A DNA stretch of 64,000 nt from Alphaproteobacteria bacterium (lineage in GTDB: Bacteria; Pseudomonadota; Alphaproteobacteria; Rhodospirillales; Rhodospirillaceae), in NCBI GenBank assembly GCA_003246625.1, contig QJZR01000013.1, positions 124,001-188,000 on the forward strand. Reading direction: 5' to 3'. The notes under the pieces are model-generated. The model did no database searches. It was not told where the DNA came from and saw only the letters and a list, made by a program, of their open reading frames with translations. Position 1 is the first letter of the stretch, and each line of letters opens with the position of its first letter. This document shows positions 33,620 through 42,023 of this stretch, one piece after another. The position numbers and the translations under genes were made by a program.

Positions 33620-35934
33620 CCGCAGGTGGAATAGCCGCAGTTCAGGCACTTCTTGCACCCCTCCTGGCGGAACAGGGTGGGGGCGTGGCACTGCGGGCAG
33701 ACGTCGCCCAGGGGCGTTTCCTGCGCCGGAGTGGGGCTTCCGGCAGCGGGCGGGTCGTCTTCCTCGATCAGGCCGAGGTCGGCCATGTGGCGGCGCATCA
33801 CGTCGGCGATCAGGGCGACGATGCCGTTGACGTAGCGGCCGTTGACCCAGGCGCCGGAGGCGCCGCGCACGGTTTGCAGGTCCTCGATCAGGAACGAGGC
33901 GTCCTCGGTGCGGCGCATGATCGCCGACAAGGTGATGGTCAGCGCCGACAACAGCTCCGCGTGCTCGGCGGACCGCGAGGCGATGAAGATTTCGAACGGG
34001 CGGCGGCCCGACGCGGCCTCGATGTCGTTGATGGTGACGTAGAAGTTTTCGTCGGTCAGCGGCCACTTCAGCTTGTAGGTGGTGCCCGCCAGGGCCTCGG
34101 GACGGGGCGGCAGCGCCGCCTGCGCCGGGGCGGCGGCGGGTGCCGCCTCGGTGGTGAGGATCGGCTTGCGCAGGGGCGAGGGGCGATAGGTGGTGCAGCC
34201 CTTGCAGCCCAGTTCGTAGGCCCGCGCGTAGACCGCCTTGAAGGCGTCGAAGTCCATCTCCGCCGGGCAGTTGATGGTCTTGCTGATGCTGGCGTCGACG
34301 TAACGCTGGCAGACCGCCTGGGTGCGCAGGTGTTCCTCGACCGAAAGCTCCAGCGCGCTGACCATGTAGGGCGGCAGGTCGGCCAGGGGATGGGTCTCGG
34401 GGTCGAAGCCGTTGACCCGGCACCAGGCGAGGAACCCGGCGTCGAGGACCGCGAATTCGCGCTGGCTGCCGTCGGCCTGCAACACCTTGCGGAAATAGCG
34501 CCAGCCGAAGGTGGGTTCGAGGCCGGACGAGACGTTGGCGTTGTAGATCGCGGTGGTGCCGGTGGGCGCGATGGTCAGAAGCACGCCGTTGCGGATGCCG
34601 TGCTTGGCGATGCCGTCGCGGATCGGCCGCGGCAGGGCGTGGACGAACGGCCGGTCGCAGAAGGCGTCCTTGTCGAACAGGGGGAAGGCGCCGCGTTCCT
34701 TGGCCAGGTCCACCGAGGCGGCGTAGCAGCCGTCGCGCAGGGTTTCCATGATCCGCGCGGTCATCGCCTCGGCGTCCTCGGAGCCATAGCGCAGGCCGAG
34801 CATCTGCAAGGCGGTGCCCAGGCCCATGATGCCGATGCCGGTGCGGCGTTTCGCCTGTGCCTCGGCGGCCTGTTCGGGCACCGGGAAATGGGTGGCGTCG
34901 AGAACGTTGTCGAGGAAGCGCACGCCGATCCCCGCCACCGCCGCCAGGCGGGCGAAGTCGAAGCGCGAGGTCTCGGTGAAGGGATCCCGGACCAGCGCCG
35001 CCAGGTTGACGCAGCCCAGGTTGCAGGCGCCGTTGGGCGGCAACGGCTGTTCGCCGCAGGGGTTGGTGCAGCGGATCGTCTCGGCATAGGACAGGTTGTT
35101 CGCCGCGTTCACCCGGTCGATGAAGATCACCCCCGGTTCCGCCGCGTCGTAGGTGGCGCGCACGATGCGGTCCCACAGCGCCCGGGCGGGCAGCCGCTCG
35201 TAGACGTACCACGGCTTGCCGTTCTTTTCCTTCACCGCCACGGTCTGCGAGGAATCGGCGGGCGGCACGGCGAAGCCCAGGTCCCACGCCGCGTCGTCGT
35301 CCACCGCGCGCATCAGGGCGTCGCTGACCAGGATGCTGACGTTGAAGTTGCTCAGGCGGCCCGGCTGCTGCTTCGCGGCGATGAAGTCGAGAAGGTCGGG
35401 GTGGTCGTCGGCAAGGGTGCCCATCATCGCGCCGCGGCGGGTGCCGCCCGACATGATGGTGCCGCACATCGCTTGCCAGATTTCCATGAACGAGATCGGG
35501 CCGGAGGCGATGGAGCCGGTCTTTTCCACCAGGGCGCCCTTCGGCCGGATGGTCGAGAAATCGGTGCCGATGCCGCCGCCCTGCTGCATGGTCAACGCGG
35601 CGCGGGTGTTGGCGGCCATGATCCCCGCCATCGAATCCGGAATGGTGTCGTTGACGAAGCAGTTGATCATCGTCACTTGCCGTCCGGTGCCCGCCCCCGC
35701 CAGGATGCGGCCGCCCGGGCACCATTCCATGGCGTCCATCGCGGCGCGCGCCAGGGGGGCGTGCTTCGCCGCCTTGGGGTCGTTGGCGTAGACCCCGGCG
35801 CAGACGCGGGCGTGGGTGTCGGAGGGGGAGGCTTCGGCGGATTCGCCCGAGGCGGAGACGGCACGGTACTTTTCGCGCCAGATCATTTCGGAAATCGCCT
35901 GGCGAAGGTCGCCGAAGGAGAAGGGGGCGGTCAT
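33616..35934 (-). CDS. nrdJ: Adenosylcobalamin-dependent (class II) ribonucleotide reductase
   Basis: 772 residues from the ATG at 35934, preceded by GGAG; the frame also opens at a TTG 18 nt upstream. Makes deoxyribonucleotides using AdoCbl, so works with or without oxygen. Visible: MINCFVND near ~78, QQGGGIGTDFSTIRPKG, SGGTRRGAMM, the active-site CTNPCGEQPLPPNGACNLG (Asn-x-Cys-x-Glu), APTGTTAIYNANVSSGLEP, and INCPAEMDFDAFK. The C-terminal TSCPD region ends with a zinc-ribbon/thiol tail CPQCHAPTLFRQEGCKKC, then CGYSTCG, which shuttles reducing equivalents. No nrdAB or nrdD is in the window. A cobalamin adenosyltransferase lies at 48.3-48.9 kb. Confidence 0.95.
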   Translation of the reverse strand: MTAPFSFGDLRQAISEMIWREKYRAVSASGESAEASPSDTHARVCAGVYANDPKAAKHAPLARAAMDAMEWCPGGRILAGAGTGRQVTMINCFVNDTIPDSMAGIMAANTRAALTMQQGGGIGTDFSTIRPKGALVEKTGSIASGPISFMEIWQAMCGTIMSGGTRRGAMMGTLADDHPDLLDFIAAKQQPGRLSNFNVSILVSDALMRAVDDDAAWDLGFAVPPADSSQTVAVKEKNGKPWYVYERLPARALWDRIVRATYDAAEPGVIFIDRVNAANNLSYAETIRCTNPCGEQPLPPNGACNLGCVNLAALVRDPFTETSRFDFARLAAVAGIGVRFLDNVLDATHFPVPEQAAEAQAKRRTGIGIMGLGTALQMLGLRYGSEDAEAMTARIMETLRDGCYAASVDLAKERGAFPLFDKDAFCDRPFVHALPRPIRDGIAKHGIRNGVLLTIAPTGTTAIYNANVSSGLEPTFGWRYFRKVLQADGSQREFAVLDAGFLAWCRVNGFDPETHPLADLPPYMVSALELSVEEHLRTQAVCQRYVDASISKTINCPAEMDFDAFKAVYARAYELGCKGCTTYRPSPLRKPILTTEAAPAAAPAQAALPPRPEALAGTTYKLKWPLTDENFYVTINDIEAASGRRPFEIFIASRSAEHAELLSALTITLSAIMRRTEDASFLIEDLQTVRGASGAWVNGRYVNGIVALIADVMRRHMADLGLIEEDDPPAAGSPTPAQETPLGDVCPQCHAPTLFRQEGCKKCLNCGYSTCG

Positions 35935-36017
35935 GGCGGGAGGCTCCGGCAAAGAGGCGCGGGAAGGCGGGCGGTCCGGCGACGCCGAAACCGGAACCGA
36001 AAATTACTAAAGATGAG

Positions 36018-36026
36018 TTGTCCACA
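36018..36026. promoter_or_regulatory. DnaA-box-like site (one mismatch) before nrdJ
   Basis: TTGTCCACA differs from the DnaA consensus TTATCCACA at one position. It lies 84-92 nt before the nrdJ start and between candidate -35 and -10 elements, where bound DnaA could affect nrdJ transcription. Confidence 0.4.
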
Positions 36027-36338
36027 GGTCCAGCGGGAAATGAAAAGCCTTGGCGCGCAAGGCGGTTTGTCCGCCGGGGTGGAGGCGGGGCGGTCGTCCG
36101 CCGCGTCGCCGATTCGCACCCCACTCTTTCGGGTGTTTTGTAGACTCCCACACAGTGCGTTGATGTATAACGATTTATTCGTTTCTTGTCGCCGGAGGCG
36201 GGGATCTACGCGCATCGCGCGCAAAGCCGTCTCCGCTTCTCGCGCTCGGCGCTTGACGCACCCGGTGCGCCGGGGATCGACTCGGCGCTGGCGGCGGTAG
36301 TTGAGAAAACCCTGATAGACGGATTTTTGCCCACAGAG

Positions 36339-36347
36339 TTATCCACA
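36339..36347. promoter_or_regulatory. Perfect DnaA box
   Basis: TTATCCACA matches the DnaA consensus exactly, 11 nt beyond the plsC stop codon at the far end of the nrdJ upstream region. A single perfect box is not enough to call an origin. Confidence 0.45.
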
Positions 36348-36357
36348 GGGGGCGGGG

Positions 36358-37089
36358 TCAGTCGGCATCCAGGGTTTCGCGCGCCTCGGCCTCCAGCGCG
36401 CGGGAGGCCATCTCGATGCGGCTTTGTAGCTCGTTGAGGAAGACCCGGCGGTCGAGTCCCTTGGGCATCGGCGGCAGGAATTCGACGGTGATCTTTCCCG
36501 GCCGCTTGAGGAAGGCGTTCCGCCCCCAGAACAGGCCGGAGTTGAGCGCCACCGGCACCACCGTCGCGTCCACCGAGGCGGCAAGCAGGGCCAGGCCGGG
36601 CATGTAGCGGCCGGAGGTGCCGGGGGCGGTGCGGGTGCCCTCGGGAAAGATCACGATCTGCCGCCCGGCGGCCAGGGTTTCCCGCGCCCGGGTCAGCAGC
36701 ATGTGCATCGACTTCACCCCGGCGGAACGGTCGAGGGCGATCATCTCGGTCTTGCGCATGTGCCAGCCGACGAAGGGAATGGACAAGAGTTCCTTCTTCA
36801 GCACGTAGACGGCGTCGGGCAGGACGCTGTCGAAGAAGAAGGTGTCCCACGCCGACTGGTGCTTCACCGCCAGGATCACCGGCCCCTTGGGCAGGTGCTC
36901 CAGTCCGCGGATTTCGTGGCGGATGCCCATGATCCAGCGGGCGAGGAAGACGATGCCGCCGGTCCACAGGCGCTTGCCCTCGACCATGCAGGGGCGGGGC
37001 AGCAGCAGGATCGGCACCAGCAGGGAGCTGAGCAGCAGGGTCCAGACGGCATAGGAAATGTCGAACAGGATGGATCGGATCGTCGTCAC
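36358..37089 (-). CDS. plsC: 1-acyl-sn-glycerol-3-phosphate acyltransferase
   Basis: 243 residues, GTG start. Adds the second acyl chain to lysophosphatidic acid at the inner membrane. A membrane segment is near the N-terminus (~8-30). The acyltransferase motifs are KHQSAWDTFFF (H-x4-D, ~78-83), ALDRSAG, FPEGTRTAPGTSGRY (motif III) and VVPVALNSGLFW (motif IV). The GTG overlaps the TGA of ydcF (37086-37089), so translation is coupled in the run ftsE-ftsX-ydcF-plsC. The frame is open far upstream but only as a shadow of ydcF. Confidence 0.94.
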   Translation of the reverse strand: MTTIRSILFDISYAVWTLLLSSLLVPILLLPRPCMVEGKRLWTGGIVFLARWIMGIRHEIRGLEHLPKGPVILAVKHQSAWDTFFFDSVLPDAVYVLKKELLSIPFVGWHMRKTEMIALDRSAGVKSMHMLLTRARETLAAGRQIVIFPEGTRTAPGTSGRYMPGLALLAASVDATVVPVALNSGLFWGRNAFLKRPGKITVEFLPPMPKGLDRRVFLNELQSRIEMASRALEAEARETLDAD

Positions 37090-37694
37090 GAAAAGCCCTC
37101 TGTGGTCATGCCCAGCATGTGCGCCAGGCTGGCGATCAGGAATTTGCTGTATTCGCGGGTCATCAGCAACAGGGTACCGGGATATTTCCACCACTGGCCC
37201 TGCTTCACCGCCTCGGGGAACACCGGATGGGGGAGGATGCGCACCCCCGGCATCGTCCTTTGGAACTCCAGCAGGCTGCGTTTCATGTGGTAGGCGGCGG
37301 TGACCAGGCGGATGGAGTGGAAACCTTCCTCGCGGCACCAGTCCGCCGCCTCGCGGGCGTTCTGCACGGTGCTGGTGGCGCGGTGGCCCAGGGTGACGCG
37401 GGGGCGCAGCGCGGCGGGATAGCCGGTCATCCCCAGTTGTTCCAGCAGGCGGTCGATGGTGATGCCCTCGGCGACGCCCGAGATCAGCAGGCGCGGGGCA
37501 TAGTCCCCCTGCAACAGGGTCAACCCGGTGGCCAGACGGTCGCGTCCTCCGGTCAAGACGACGATGGCGTCGGTGCGGGTGTGGTCGTCGGCGATTTCGG
37601 CGGGCAGGGTGGCGACGAAGCGCACCAAGCCGATCGCCCAGACCAGGGCGGCGATGCCGATGGCGGCGGACAGGGTGTGGAGCAGGCGTCTCAT
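37086..37694 (-). CDS. YdcF/DUF218-family protein
   Basis: 202 residues. One N-terminal membrane segment (~8-28) is followed by a DUF218 domain: DAIVVLTGGRDRLATGLTLL, PRLLISGV, GHRATSTVQNAREAADWC, SIRLVTAAYHMKRSLLEFQR, and a C-terminal hydrophobic stretch TLLLMTREYSKFLIASLAH. E. coli relatives (YdcF, SanA, ElyC) are envelope proteins linked to enterobacterial common antigen or peptidoglycan precursor handling. Its place between ftsX and plsC, with ATGA and GTGA overlaps on both sides, fits an envelope role. The exact reaction is unknown. Confidence 0.88.
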   Translation of the reverse strand: MRRLLHTLSAAIGIAALVWAIGLVRFVATLPAEIADDHTRTDAIVVLTGGRDRLATGLTLLQGDYAPRLLISGVAEGITIDRLLEQLGMTGYPAALRPRVTLGHRATSTVQNAREAADWCREEGFHSIRLVTAAYHMKRSLLEFQRTMPGVRILPHPVFPEAVKQGQWWKYPGTLLLMTREYSKFLIASLAHMLGMTTEGFS

Positions 37695-38587
37695 AGCATG
37701 CGCGACAGGGTTCTAAGCACGGTCAGGAAGGCGGCGGCCATCGCCAGCAGCGCGGCCACCGCCGGCACCGCCGCCAGCACCGCCCAGTGGGCGGAGGAAA
37801 AGCCGATTTCGGCCAGCAGGCCGCCTTGCAGGGTTTTCGCCATGTTGCCGAGGCCGATCAACACCGGCGCGGCCAAGCCGAAGCCGACCGCCGCGCCCTT
37901 CGCCCCCAGGCCGAGGGCGCGCAGGGCGTACTGGCGGGCGATATAGGAATCCCGCGCGCCGACCAGGTGCAGGATCTCGATGCTGCGGCGGTGGATCGCC
38001 ATGCCCGCGCGGGTGGCGAAGACCACGGCGAAGGCGGCGGCGAGGGAAACCATCGCCATCACCGCCTTGGCCAGCATTTCCAGGCCGTCGGCCAGGCGGA
38101 TCACCCGCGACAGCCAGACGCGGTGGTCGTCGACCGAGGCGCCCCGCACCTCGGCCTTCAGGCGTTCGGCCAGCTTGCCGAGGTCGGGGGGATTGGTGTC
38201 GCTGATCACCACGTCGATCAGAAGCGGCAGCGGCAGGTCGGCGATCAGGTCGGTGTTGCCGAGCCAGGGTTCGATCAGCGCCGCCAGTTCCTCGGCGGAC
38301 AGCGGGCGCACCCGGATCACCCCGGGGGTTTCCTCAAGGATGCGTACCGTCTTGTCGATGCGCCGCGCGGTGGCCTTGGAATGGGGGTCGGGGTCGGCGG
38401 GGATTACCTGTACCGTCAGGGTGCCCTTGATGTCGCGGTTCCAGCGGGCGAGCAGATTGTCGAGAACCAGGGCGCCGGACAGCGCCAGGGTGGCCAGGAA
38501 CACCATCATCGCGATCATCGCGGGCAGGAACGCGGCGGCGGCGTCGTGATGGAAGGGCAGGTCGGCGCGGCGGCGGAACAGGCTCAT
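37691..38587 (-). CDS. ftsX: Cell-division ABC-transporter-like permease FtsX
   Basis: 298 residues. An N-terminal cytoplasmic stretch is followed by a membrane segment (~22-42), a ~120-residue extracytoplasmic domain, and three C-terminal membrane segments (~170-195, ~220-245, ~262-288). The intracellular coupling region MAIHRRSIEILHLVGARDSYIARQ (shown by HRRSIEILHLVGARDSYIA) is characteristic of FtsX. With FtsE it controls peptidoglycan hydrolases at the septum. The start overlaps the ftsE stop (ATGA at 38584-38587) and the stop overlaps the ydcF start. Confidence 0.93.
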   Translation of the reverse strand: MSLFRRRADLPFHHDAAAAFLPAMIAMMVFLATLALSGALVLDNLLARWNRDIKGTLTVQVIPADPDPHSKATARRIDKTVRILEETPGVIRVRPLSAEELAALIEPWLGNTDLIADLPLPLLIDVVISDTNPPDLGKLAERLKAEVRGASVDDHRVWLSRVIRLADGLEMLAKAVMAMVSLAAAFAVVFATRAGMAIHRRSIEILHLVGARDSYIARQYALRALGLGAKGAAVGFGLAAPVLIGLGNMAKTLQGGLLAEIGFSSAHWAVLAAVPAVAALLAMAAAFLTVLRTLSRML

Positions 38588-39330
38588 GGCTCGGCCTCCG
38601 TCCGCTCGGGAATCTCGCCCGCTTCGTACCGGCTCAGGCCGCCGCCGTGCAGGTGCAGGCGGGGGAAGGGGAAGCGGCGGATCAGGGGCTCGTTGTGGGT
38701 GGCCACCACCACCGTGGTGCCCAGGCGGTTGAGCTCGATGAACAGGTGCATCAGGCGCTGCGCGATGCGGTCGTCGACGTTGCCGGTGGGTTCGTCGGCG
38801 AGCAGCAGGTCGGGGCGGTTGATCACCGCGCGGGCGATGGCGACGCGCTGCTGTTCGCCGCCGGAAAGGGCGGACGGCCGGACCTTGATGGCGTCGCCCA
38901 GGCCGACCCAGTGCAGCAACTCGGGCACGTGGCGGGCGATTTCGGATTCGCGCACCCCCGCGACGCGCAGGGGCAGGGCGACGTTGTCCAGGGTGGACAG
39001 GTGGTCGAGCAGGCGGAAGTCCTGGAACACCACGCCGATGCGCCGCCGGATCCGGGGCAGCATGGCGTGGGACATGCGGGTGGCGTCGATGCCGAACATT
39101 TCGATGCGGCCGCGGGTCGGCCGCAGCGCCAGGTACATCAGGCTGAGCAGGGAGGACTTGCCCGCGCCGGAGTCGCCGGTGAGGAAGTGAAAAGATCCCG
39201 GCGCCAGGGACAGGCTGATGTCGTGCAGGATCTCTCCGCCCTGGCCATAGCGCAGACCGACGTTGTCGAACCGCACGATCGCGGCATCGGCGTGGGGCTG
39301 TCGTCCGAAGGAAAGGCGGTCGCTTTTCAT
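38584..39330 (-). CDS. ftsE: Cell-division ATP-binding protein FtsE
   Basis: 248 residues from the ATG at 39330; a longer frame upstream is not supported. ABC ATPase with Walker A GDSGAGKSS (~56-64), Q-loop VVFQDFRLLDHL, signature LSGGEQQRVAIARA, Walker B LLLADEPTGNVD and switch His ATHNEP. The LDHLSTLDNVALPL and PTRGRIEMFG segments are FtsE-like. Couples ATP hydrolysis to FtsX during division. It is divergent from the zinc-ribbon gene across 143 nt. Confidence 0.95.
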   Translation of the reverse strand: MKSDRLSFGRQPHADAAIVRFDNVGLRYGQGGEILHDISLSLAPGSFHFLTGDSGAGKSSLLSLMYLALRPTRGRIEMFGIDATRMSHAMLPRIRRRIGVVFQDFRLLDHLSTLDNVALPLRVAGVRESEIARHVPELLHWVGLGDAIKVRPSALSGGEQQRVAIARAVINRPDLLLADEPTGNVDDRIAQRLMHLFIELNRLGTTVVVATHNEPLIRRFPFPRLHLHGGGLSRYEAGEIPERTEAEP

Positions 39331-39473
39331 GGGGCTCACAATGGCACGCGGCAGGTCGCAGGTCCAGAGTCGCCGCGTGCTTTCGCGCGGGAAGGCTTGA
39401 GTTCCGGCCCGCAGTCTCATATAAGAGAAAAACCATAGTCCGGCCAATTAATTGCTGTGGAAGGTCAGGCGGA

Positions 39474-40529
39474 ATGATCATCTCCTGCCCGGAGTGCGCG
39501 ACCAAGTTCACGATCGCCGACGGGCTCCTCGGCGAGCGCGGTCGCAAGGTCCGCTGCTTCAAGTGCGGCCACACCTGGCATCAGATGCCGGAACGCTCCG
39601 CGCCGGAGGCGGCTGCCCCGCTGTCCGCCGAACCGGCGGAGGTTCCGCCGCCGCCGCCCGCGCCGCCGCGCCGTCCGGCGCAGCCGCCCCTGATGCCGCC
39701 CACCGCGACGATGACGCCGTCGTCGGTTCCCCTGGAATCCGAACCCACCGCCGGTGCCGACCGCGCCCCCCTGGTGCAGCCGGATCCGGGCGACCTGCCG
39801 ATGGACAGCGACCTGCCGGCGGGCGCCGCCAAGTCGATCGACGATTTCGAGATTCCCAACGTCGCGCCGCCCGACGATCCCGCCGCCCTGGCCGGGACGC
39901 AGAGCGCCGACGACGCCGACACCACCAACACCGTCGACGTCGACGCCCTGCTCAACAGCAAGCCCGAGGACATTCCCAAGGTCTTCGCCAAGCGCATCCG
40001 CGCCGACGAAAAGAAAAGCCCGGTCGGACGCATCGTCTTTTTCCTGCTGTTCCTGGCGGGCGTCGCCGCGACCCTGTGGTTCGGACGGATGCAGATCGTC
40101 GGCCGTTTCCCCGACGCGGCGCGTTTCTACAAGATGGCGGGCCTGCCCATCGAACTGCTCGGCGACGGGCTGGAATTCCGCGGCGTGACCTCGGAAATGG
40201 TGCGCGAGGGCAAGCTTTCGGTGCTGCTGGTGCGCGGCGTCGTCGCCAACGTGGTGACCGAGGACCGGCCGGTGCCGCTGTTGCGCCTGGTGCTTCTCGA
40301 CACCGGCGGCGGCGTCATCCAGGAATCCTATGCCAAACCGCGCAAGGACACCTTGTCGGGCGGCGCGCAGATCGGTTTCCAGATCCGCATGGAGGATCCT
40401 TCGGCGGCGGCGGTGCGCTACGAGGTCGCCTTCGCCGAGGCTCCGGCCAAGGCCGCCCCGGTGCAGGACCCCGGCGTCGACAAGCCGCAGGCGCCGCCCG
40501 CGCCTGCCGCTCCGGCGGCGAAACCCTGA
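39474..40529 (+). CDS. MJ0042-type zinc-ribbon membrane protein (DUF3426)
   Basis: 351 residues. The N-terminal zinc ribbon MIISCPECATKFTIADGLLG then KVRCFKCGHTWH supplies C-x2-C...C-x2-C. A ~140-residue Pro/Ala/Asp-rich linker follows, then one membrane segment (RIVFFLLFLAGVAATLWF, ~185-202) and a C-terminal extracytoplasmic domain of DUF3426 type (LEFRGVTSEMV, LLVRGVVANVV, LLRLVLLDTGGGVI). The family is widespread in alphaproteobacteria beside ftsE; its role is not established. It ends at a strong terminator. Confidence 0.88.
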   Translation: MIISCPECATKFTIADGLLGERGRKVRCFKCGHTWHQMPERSAPEAAAPLSAEPAEVPPPPPAPPRRPAQPPLMPPTATMTPSSVPLESEPTAGADRAPLVQPDPGDLPMDSDLPAGAAKSIDDFEIPNVAPPDDPAALAGTQSADDADTTNTVDVDALLNSKPEDIPKVFAKRIRADEKKSPVGRIVFFLLFLAGVAATLWFGRMQIVGRFPDAARFYKMAGLPIELLGDGLEFRGVTSEMVREGKLSVLLVRGVVANVVTEDRPVPLLRLVLLDTGGGVIQESYAKPRKDTLSGGAQIGFQIRMEDPSAAAVRYEVAFAEAPAKAAPVQDPGVDKPQAPPAPAAPAAKP

Positions 40530-40536
40530 ACGGAAA

Positions 40537-40567
40537 AAGGGGCGCCCGGCGGCGCCCCTTCGCTTTT
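40537..40567. terminator. Intrinsic terminator between the zinc-ribbon gene and lysA
   Basis: AAGGGGCGCC (40537-40546), CGGC loop, GGCGCCCCTT (40551-40560): a perfect 10-bp stem with an A-run before and CGCTTTT after, so it can serve both convergent genes. Confidence 0.85.
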
Positions 40568-40586
40568 CAAAACCGGTCGAGCGTAT

Positions 40587-41855
40587 CTAGAGCCAGTTGG
40601 GCAGGATCTCGCCCGCCGCCATTTCGTCATAGCTCAAACGGCGGCGGGTGACGCACGACTTGTCGCCCTTGACCAGAACCTCGGGGGCGAGCGGCCGTCC
40701 GTTGTAGGTGGACGACATCACCGCGCCGTAGGCCCCGGCGGTGCCGAAGGCGATCAGATCCCCCGTCGCGAGGGGGGGCAGCTGCATGTCGCGGCCGAAG
40801 GTGTCGCCGGTCTCGCAGATCGGGCCGACCACGTCCACCGCCACCGGCAGGGCGCCGGGGGCGGGTTCGGCGACCGGAATTACCTCGTGATGGGCGCTGT
40901 ACATCGACGGGCGGATCAGGTCGTTCATCGCCGCGTCGACGATGACGAAGGTCTTGGTGCCCGTTTCCTTGACATAGATGACGCGGGCGACCAGCAGCCC
41001 GGCGTTGCCGACCAGCATGCGCCCGGGTTCGAAGACCAGCTCGCAACCCAGGTCGCCCACCGCGTCGCGGGCGATTTCCGCGTAGGCGGCGGGAGAGGGC
41101 GGTTCCTCGCCCGGCGCGTAGGGGATGCCCAGGCCGCCGCCCAGGTCGATGTGGCCGACCGGCACGCCGTCGTCGCGCAGCGACAGGACCAGGCCGCGCA
41201 CCTTGCCGAAGGCGGCGGCGAAGGGGGCGAGTTCGGTCAGCTGCGAGCCGATGTGCACCGCGACGCCGCGGAAGTCGATGCCCGGCAGGTCGTGGGCATG
41301 GCGGCAAAGGGCGGGCGCCGCCGCCCAGGAGATGCCGAACTTGTGTTCGGCGCCGCCGGTGGAAATCTTGGCGTGGGTGTGGGCGTCGACGTCCGGGTTG
41401 ACCCGCAGCGCCACCGGCGCGGTCTTGCCCAGGCGCAGGGCCAGGGCGTTCAGGGTCTCCAGTTCCGGCAGGGATTCGACGTTGATCTGCCGGATGCCGG
41501 AGACCAGGGCGAAGGACAGCTCGCGTTCGGTCTTGCCGACGCCGGAGAAGACGATCTTGCCGGGCGGCACCCCGGCGCGCAGGGCGAGGCGCAGTTCGCC
41601 CTCGCTGACCACGTCGGCGCCGCAGCCGCGCTCCGCCAGGGTTTTGACCACCGCCAGGCTGGCGTTGGACTTCACCGCGAAGCAGACGGTGGCGGCTAGC
41701 CCGGCGTCGGCCAGCGCCTGGGCGAAGACGTCGTAGTGACGAGCCAGGGTGGCGGTGGAATAGCAATAGAACGGCGTGCCGACCTCGGCGGCGATTTCGG
41801 CGAGCGGCCGCTCCTCGACGCACAGCTGGCCGTTGCGGTACTGGAAGTGGTTCAT
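40587..41855 (-). CDS. lysA: Diaminopimelate decarboxylase
   Basis: 422 residues. Last step of lysine synthesis, PLP-dependent. The PLP lysine is in CFAVKSNASLAVV (~residue 53). Also HKFGIS, VHIGSQLTE, LGGGLGIPY, VFEPGRMLVGNAG, VGPICETGDTFGRD (substrate Cys-Glu) and GAYGAVMSSTYNGR. The start MNHFQYRNGQL is the family norm; the frame continues upstream without reason. Gene order argH-lptM-lysA on one strand is common in proteobacteria. Confidence 0.96.
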   Translation of the reverse strand: MNHFQYRNGQLCVEERPLAEIAAEVGTPFYCYSTATLARHYDVFAQALADAGLAATVCFAVKSNASLAVVKTLAERGCGADVVSEGELRLALRAGVPPGKIVFSGVGKTERELSFALVSGIRQINVESLPELETLNALALRLGKTAPVALRVNPDVDAHTHAKISTGGAEHKFGISWAAAPALCRHAHDLPGIDFRGVAVHIGSQLTELAPFAAAFGKVRGLVLSLRDDGVPVGHIDLGGGLGIPYAPGEEPPSPAAYAEIARDAVGDLGCELVFEPGRMLVGNAGLLVARVIYVKETGTKTFVIVDAAMNDLIRPSMYSAHHEVIPVAEPAPGALPVAVDVVGPICETGDTFGRDMQLPPLATGDLIAFGTAGAYGAVMSSTYNGRPLAPEVLVKGDKSCVTRRRLSYDEMAAGEILPNWL

Positions 41856-41871
41856 GGTCGCGAAATCCCGG

Positions 41872-42006
41872 TCAGCGTTTCGGATAGGTGGTGGGGTAGT
41901 TGCCGCCCGACACGTCCTCCGGCGGCCCCTTCTTGCCGCAGGCGGCAAGCGACAGGGAGGCGGCGATCAGCGCGGCGAGCAGCAGCAGCGGGAAGGGGCG
42001 GCGCAT
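41872..42006 (-). CDS. lptM: Small lipoprotein LptM-like (YifL family)
   Basis: 44 residues. A lipoprotein signal MRRPFPLLLLAALIAAS..LAAC (Cys ~23) is followed directly by GKKGPPEDVSG, the CGxKGP sequence characteristic of LptM/YifL. In E. coli LptM is an outer-membrane lipoprotein that assists maturation of the LPS translocon LptD. Its position between argH and lysA is also where this short gene is found in other proteobacteria, and it is easily missed by gene callers. GAGGAGAACC precedes the start. Confidence 0.88.
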   Translation of the reverse strand: MRRPFPLLLLAALIAASLSLAACGKKGPPEDVSGGNYPTTYPKR

Positions 42007-42023
42007 CGCGGTTCTCCTCGCGG

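Larger units (their letters stand above)
35935..36357. other. 423-nt non-coding region upstream of nrdJ, with DnaA-box-like and GANTC sites
   Basis: No gene is supported here; an Arg-rich 45-codon frame from ~36164 lacks a ribosome site. The stretch is AT-richer than its surroundings in parts (36001-36030, 36155-36190). It contains a near-consensus and a perfect DnaA box (36018-36026 and 36339-36347) and three GANTC sites (36111, 36143, 36279). It must hold the nrdJ promoter: TGGACC and TAGTAA, 17 nt apart on the minus strand, flank the first DnaA-like site. Confidence 0.5.

Noticed and set aside
36164-36301. Arg-rich 45-codon frame in the nrdJ upstream region
   Set aside because: No ribosome site, composition typical of out-of-frame G+C-rich DNA, and the region is better explained as regulatory.
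36018-36347. Chromosomal replication origin
   Set aside because: Only one perfect and one near DnaA box, and no typical origin neighbour genes; regulation of nrdJ is simpler.
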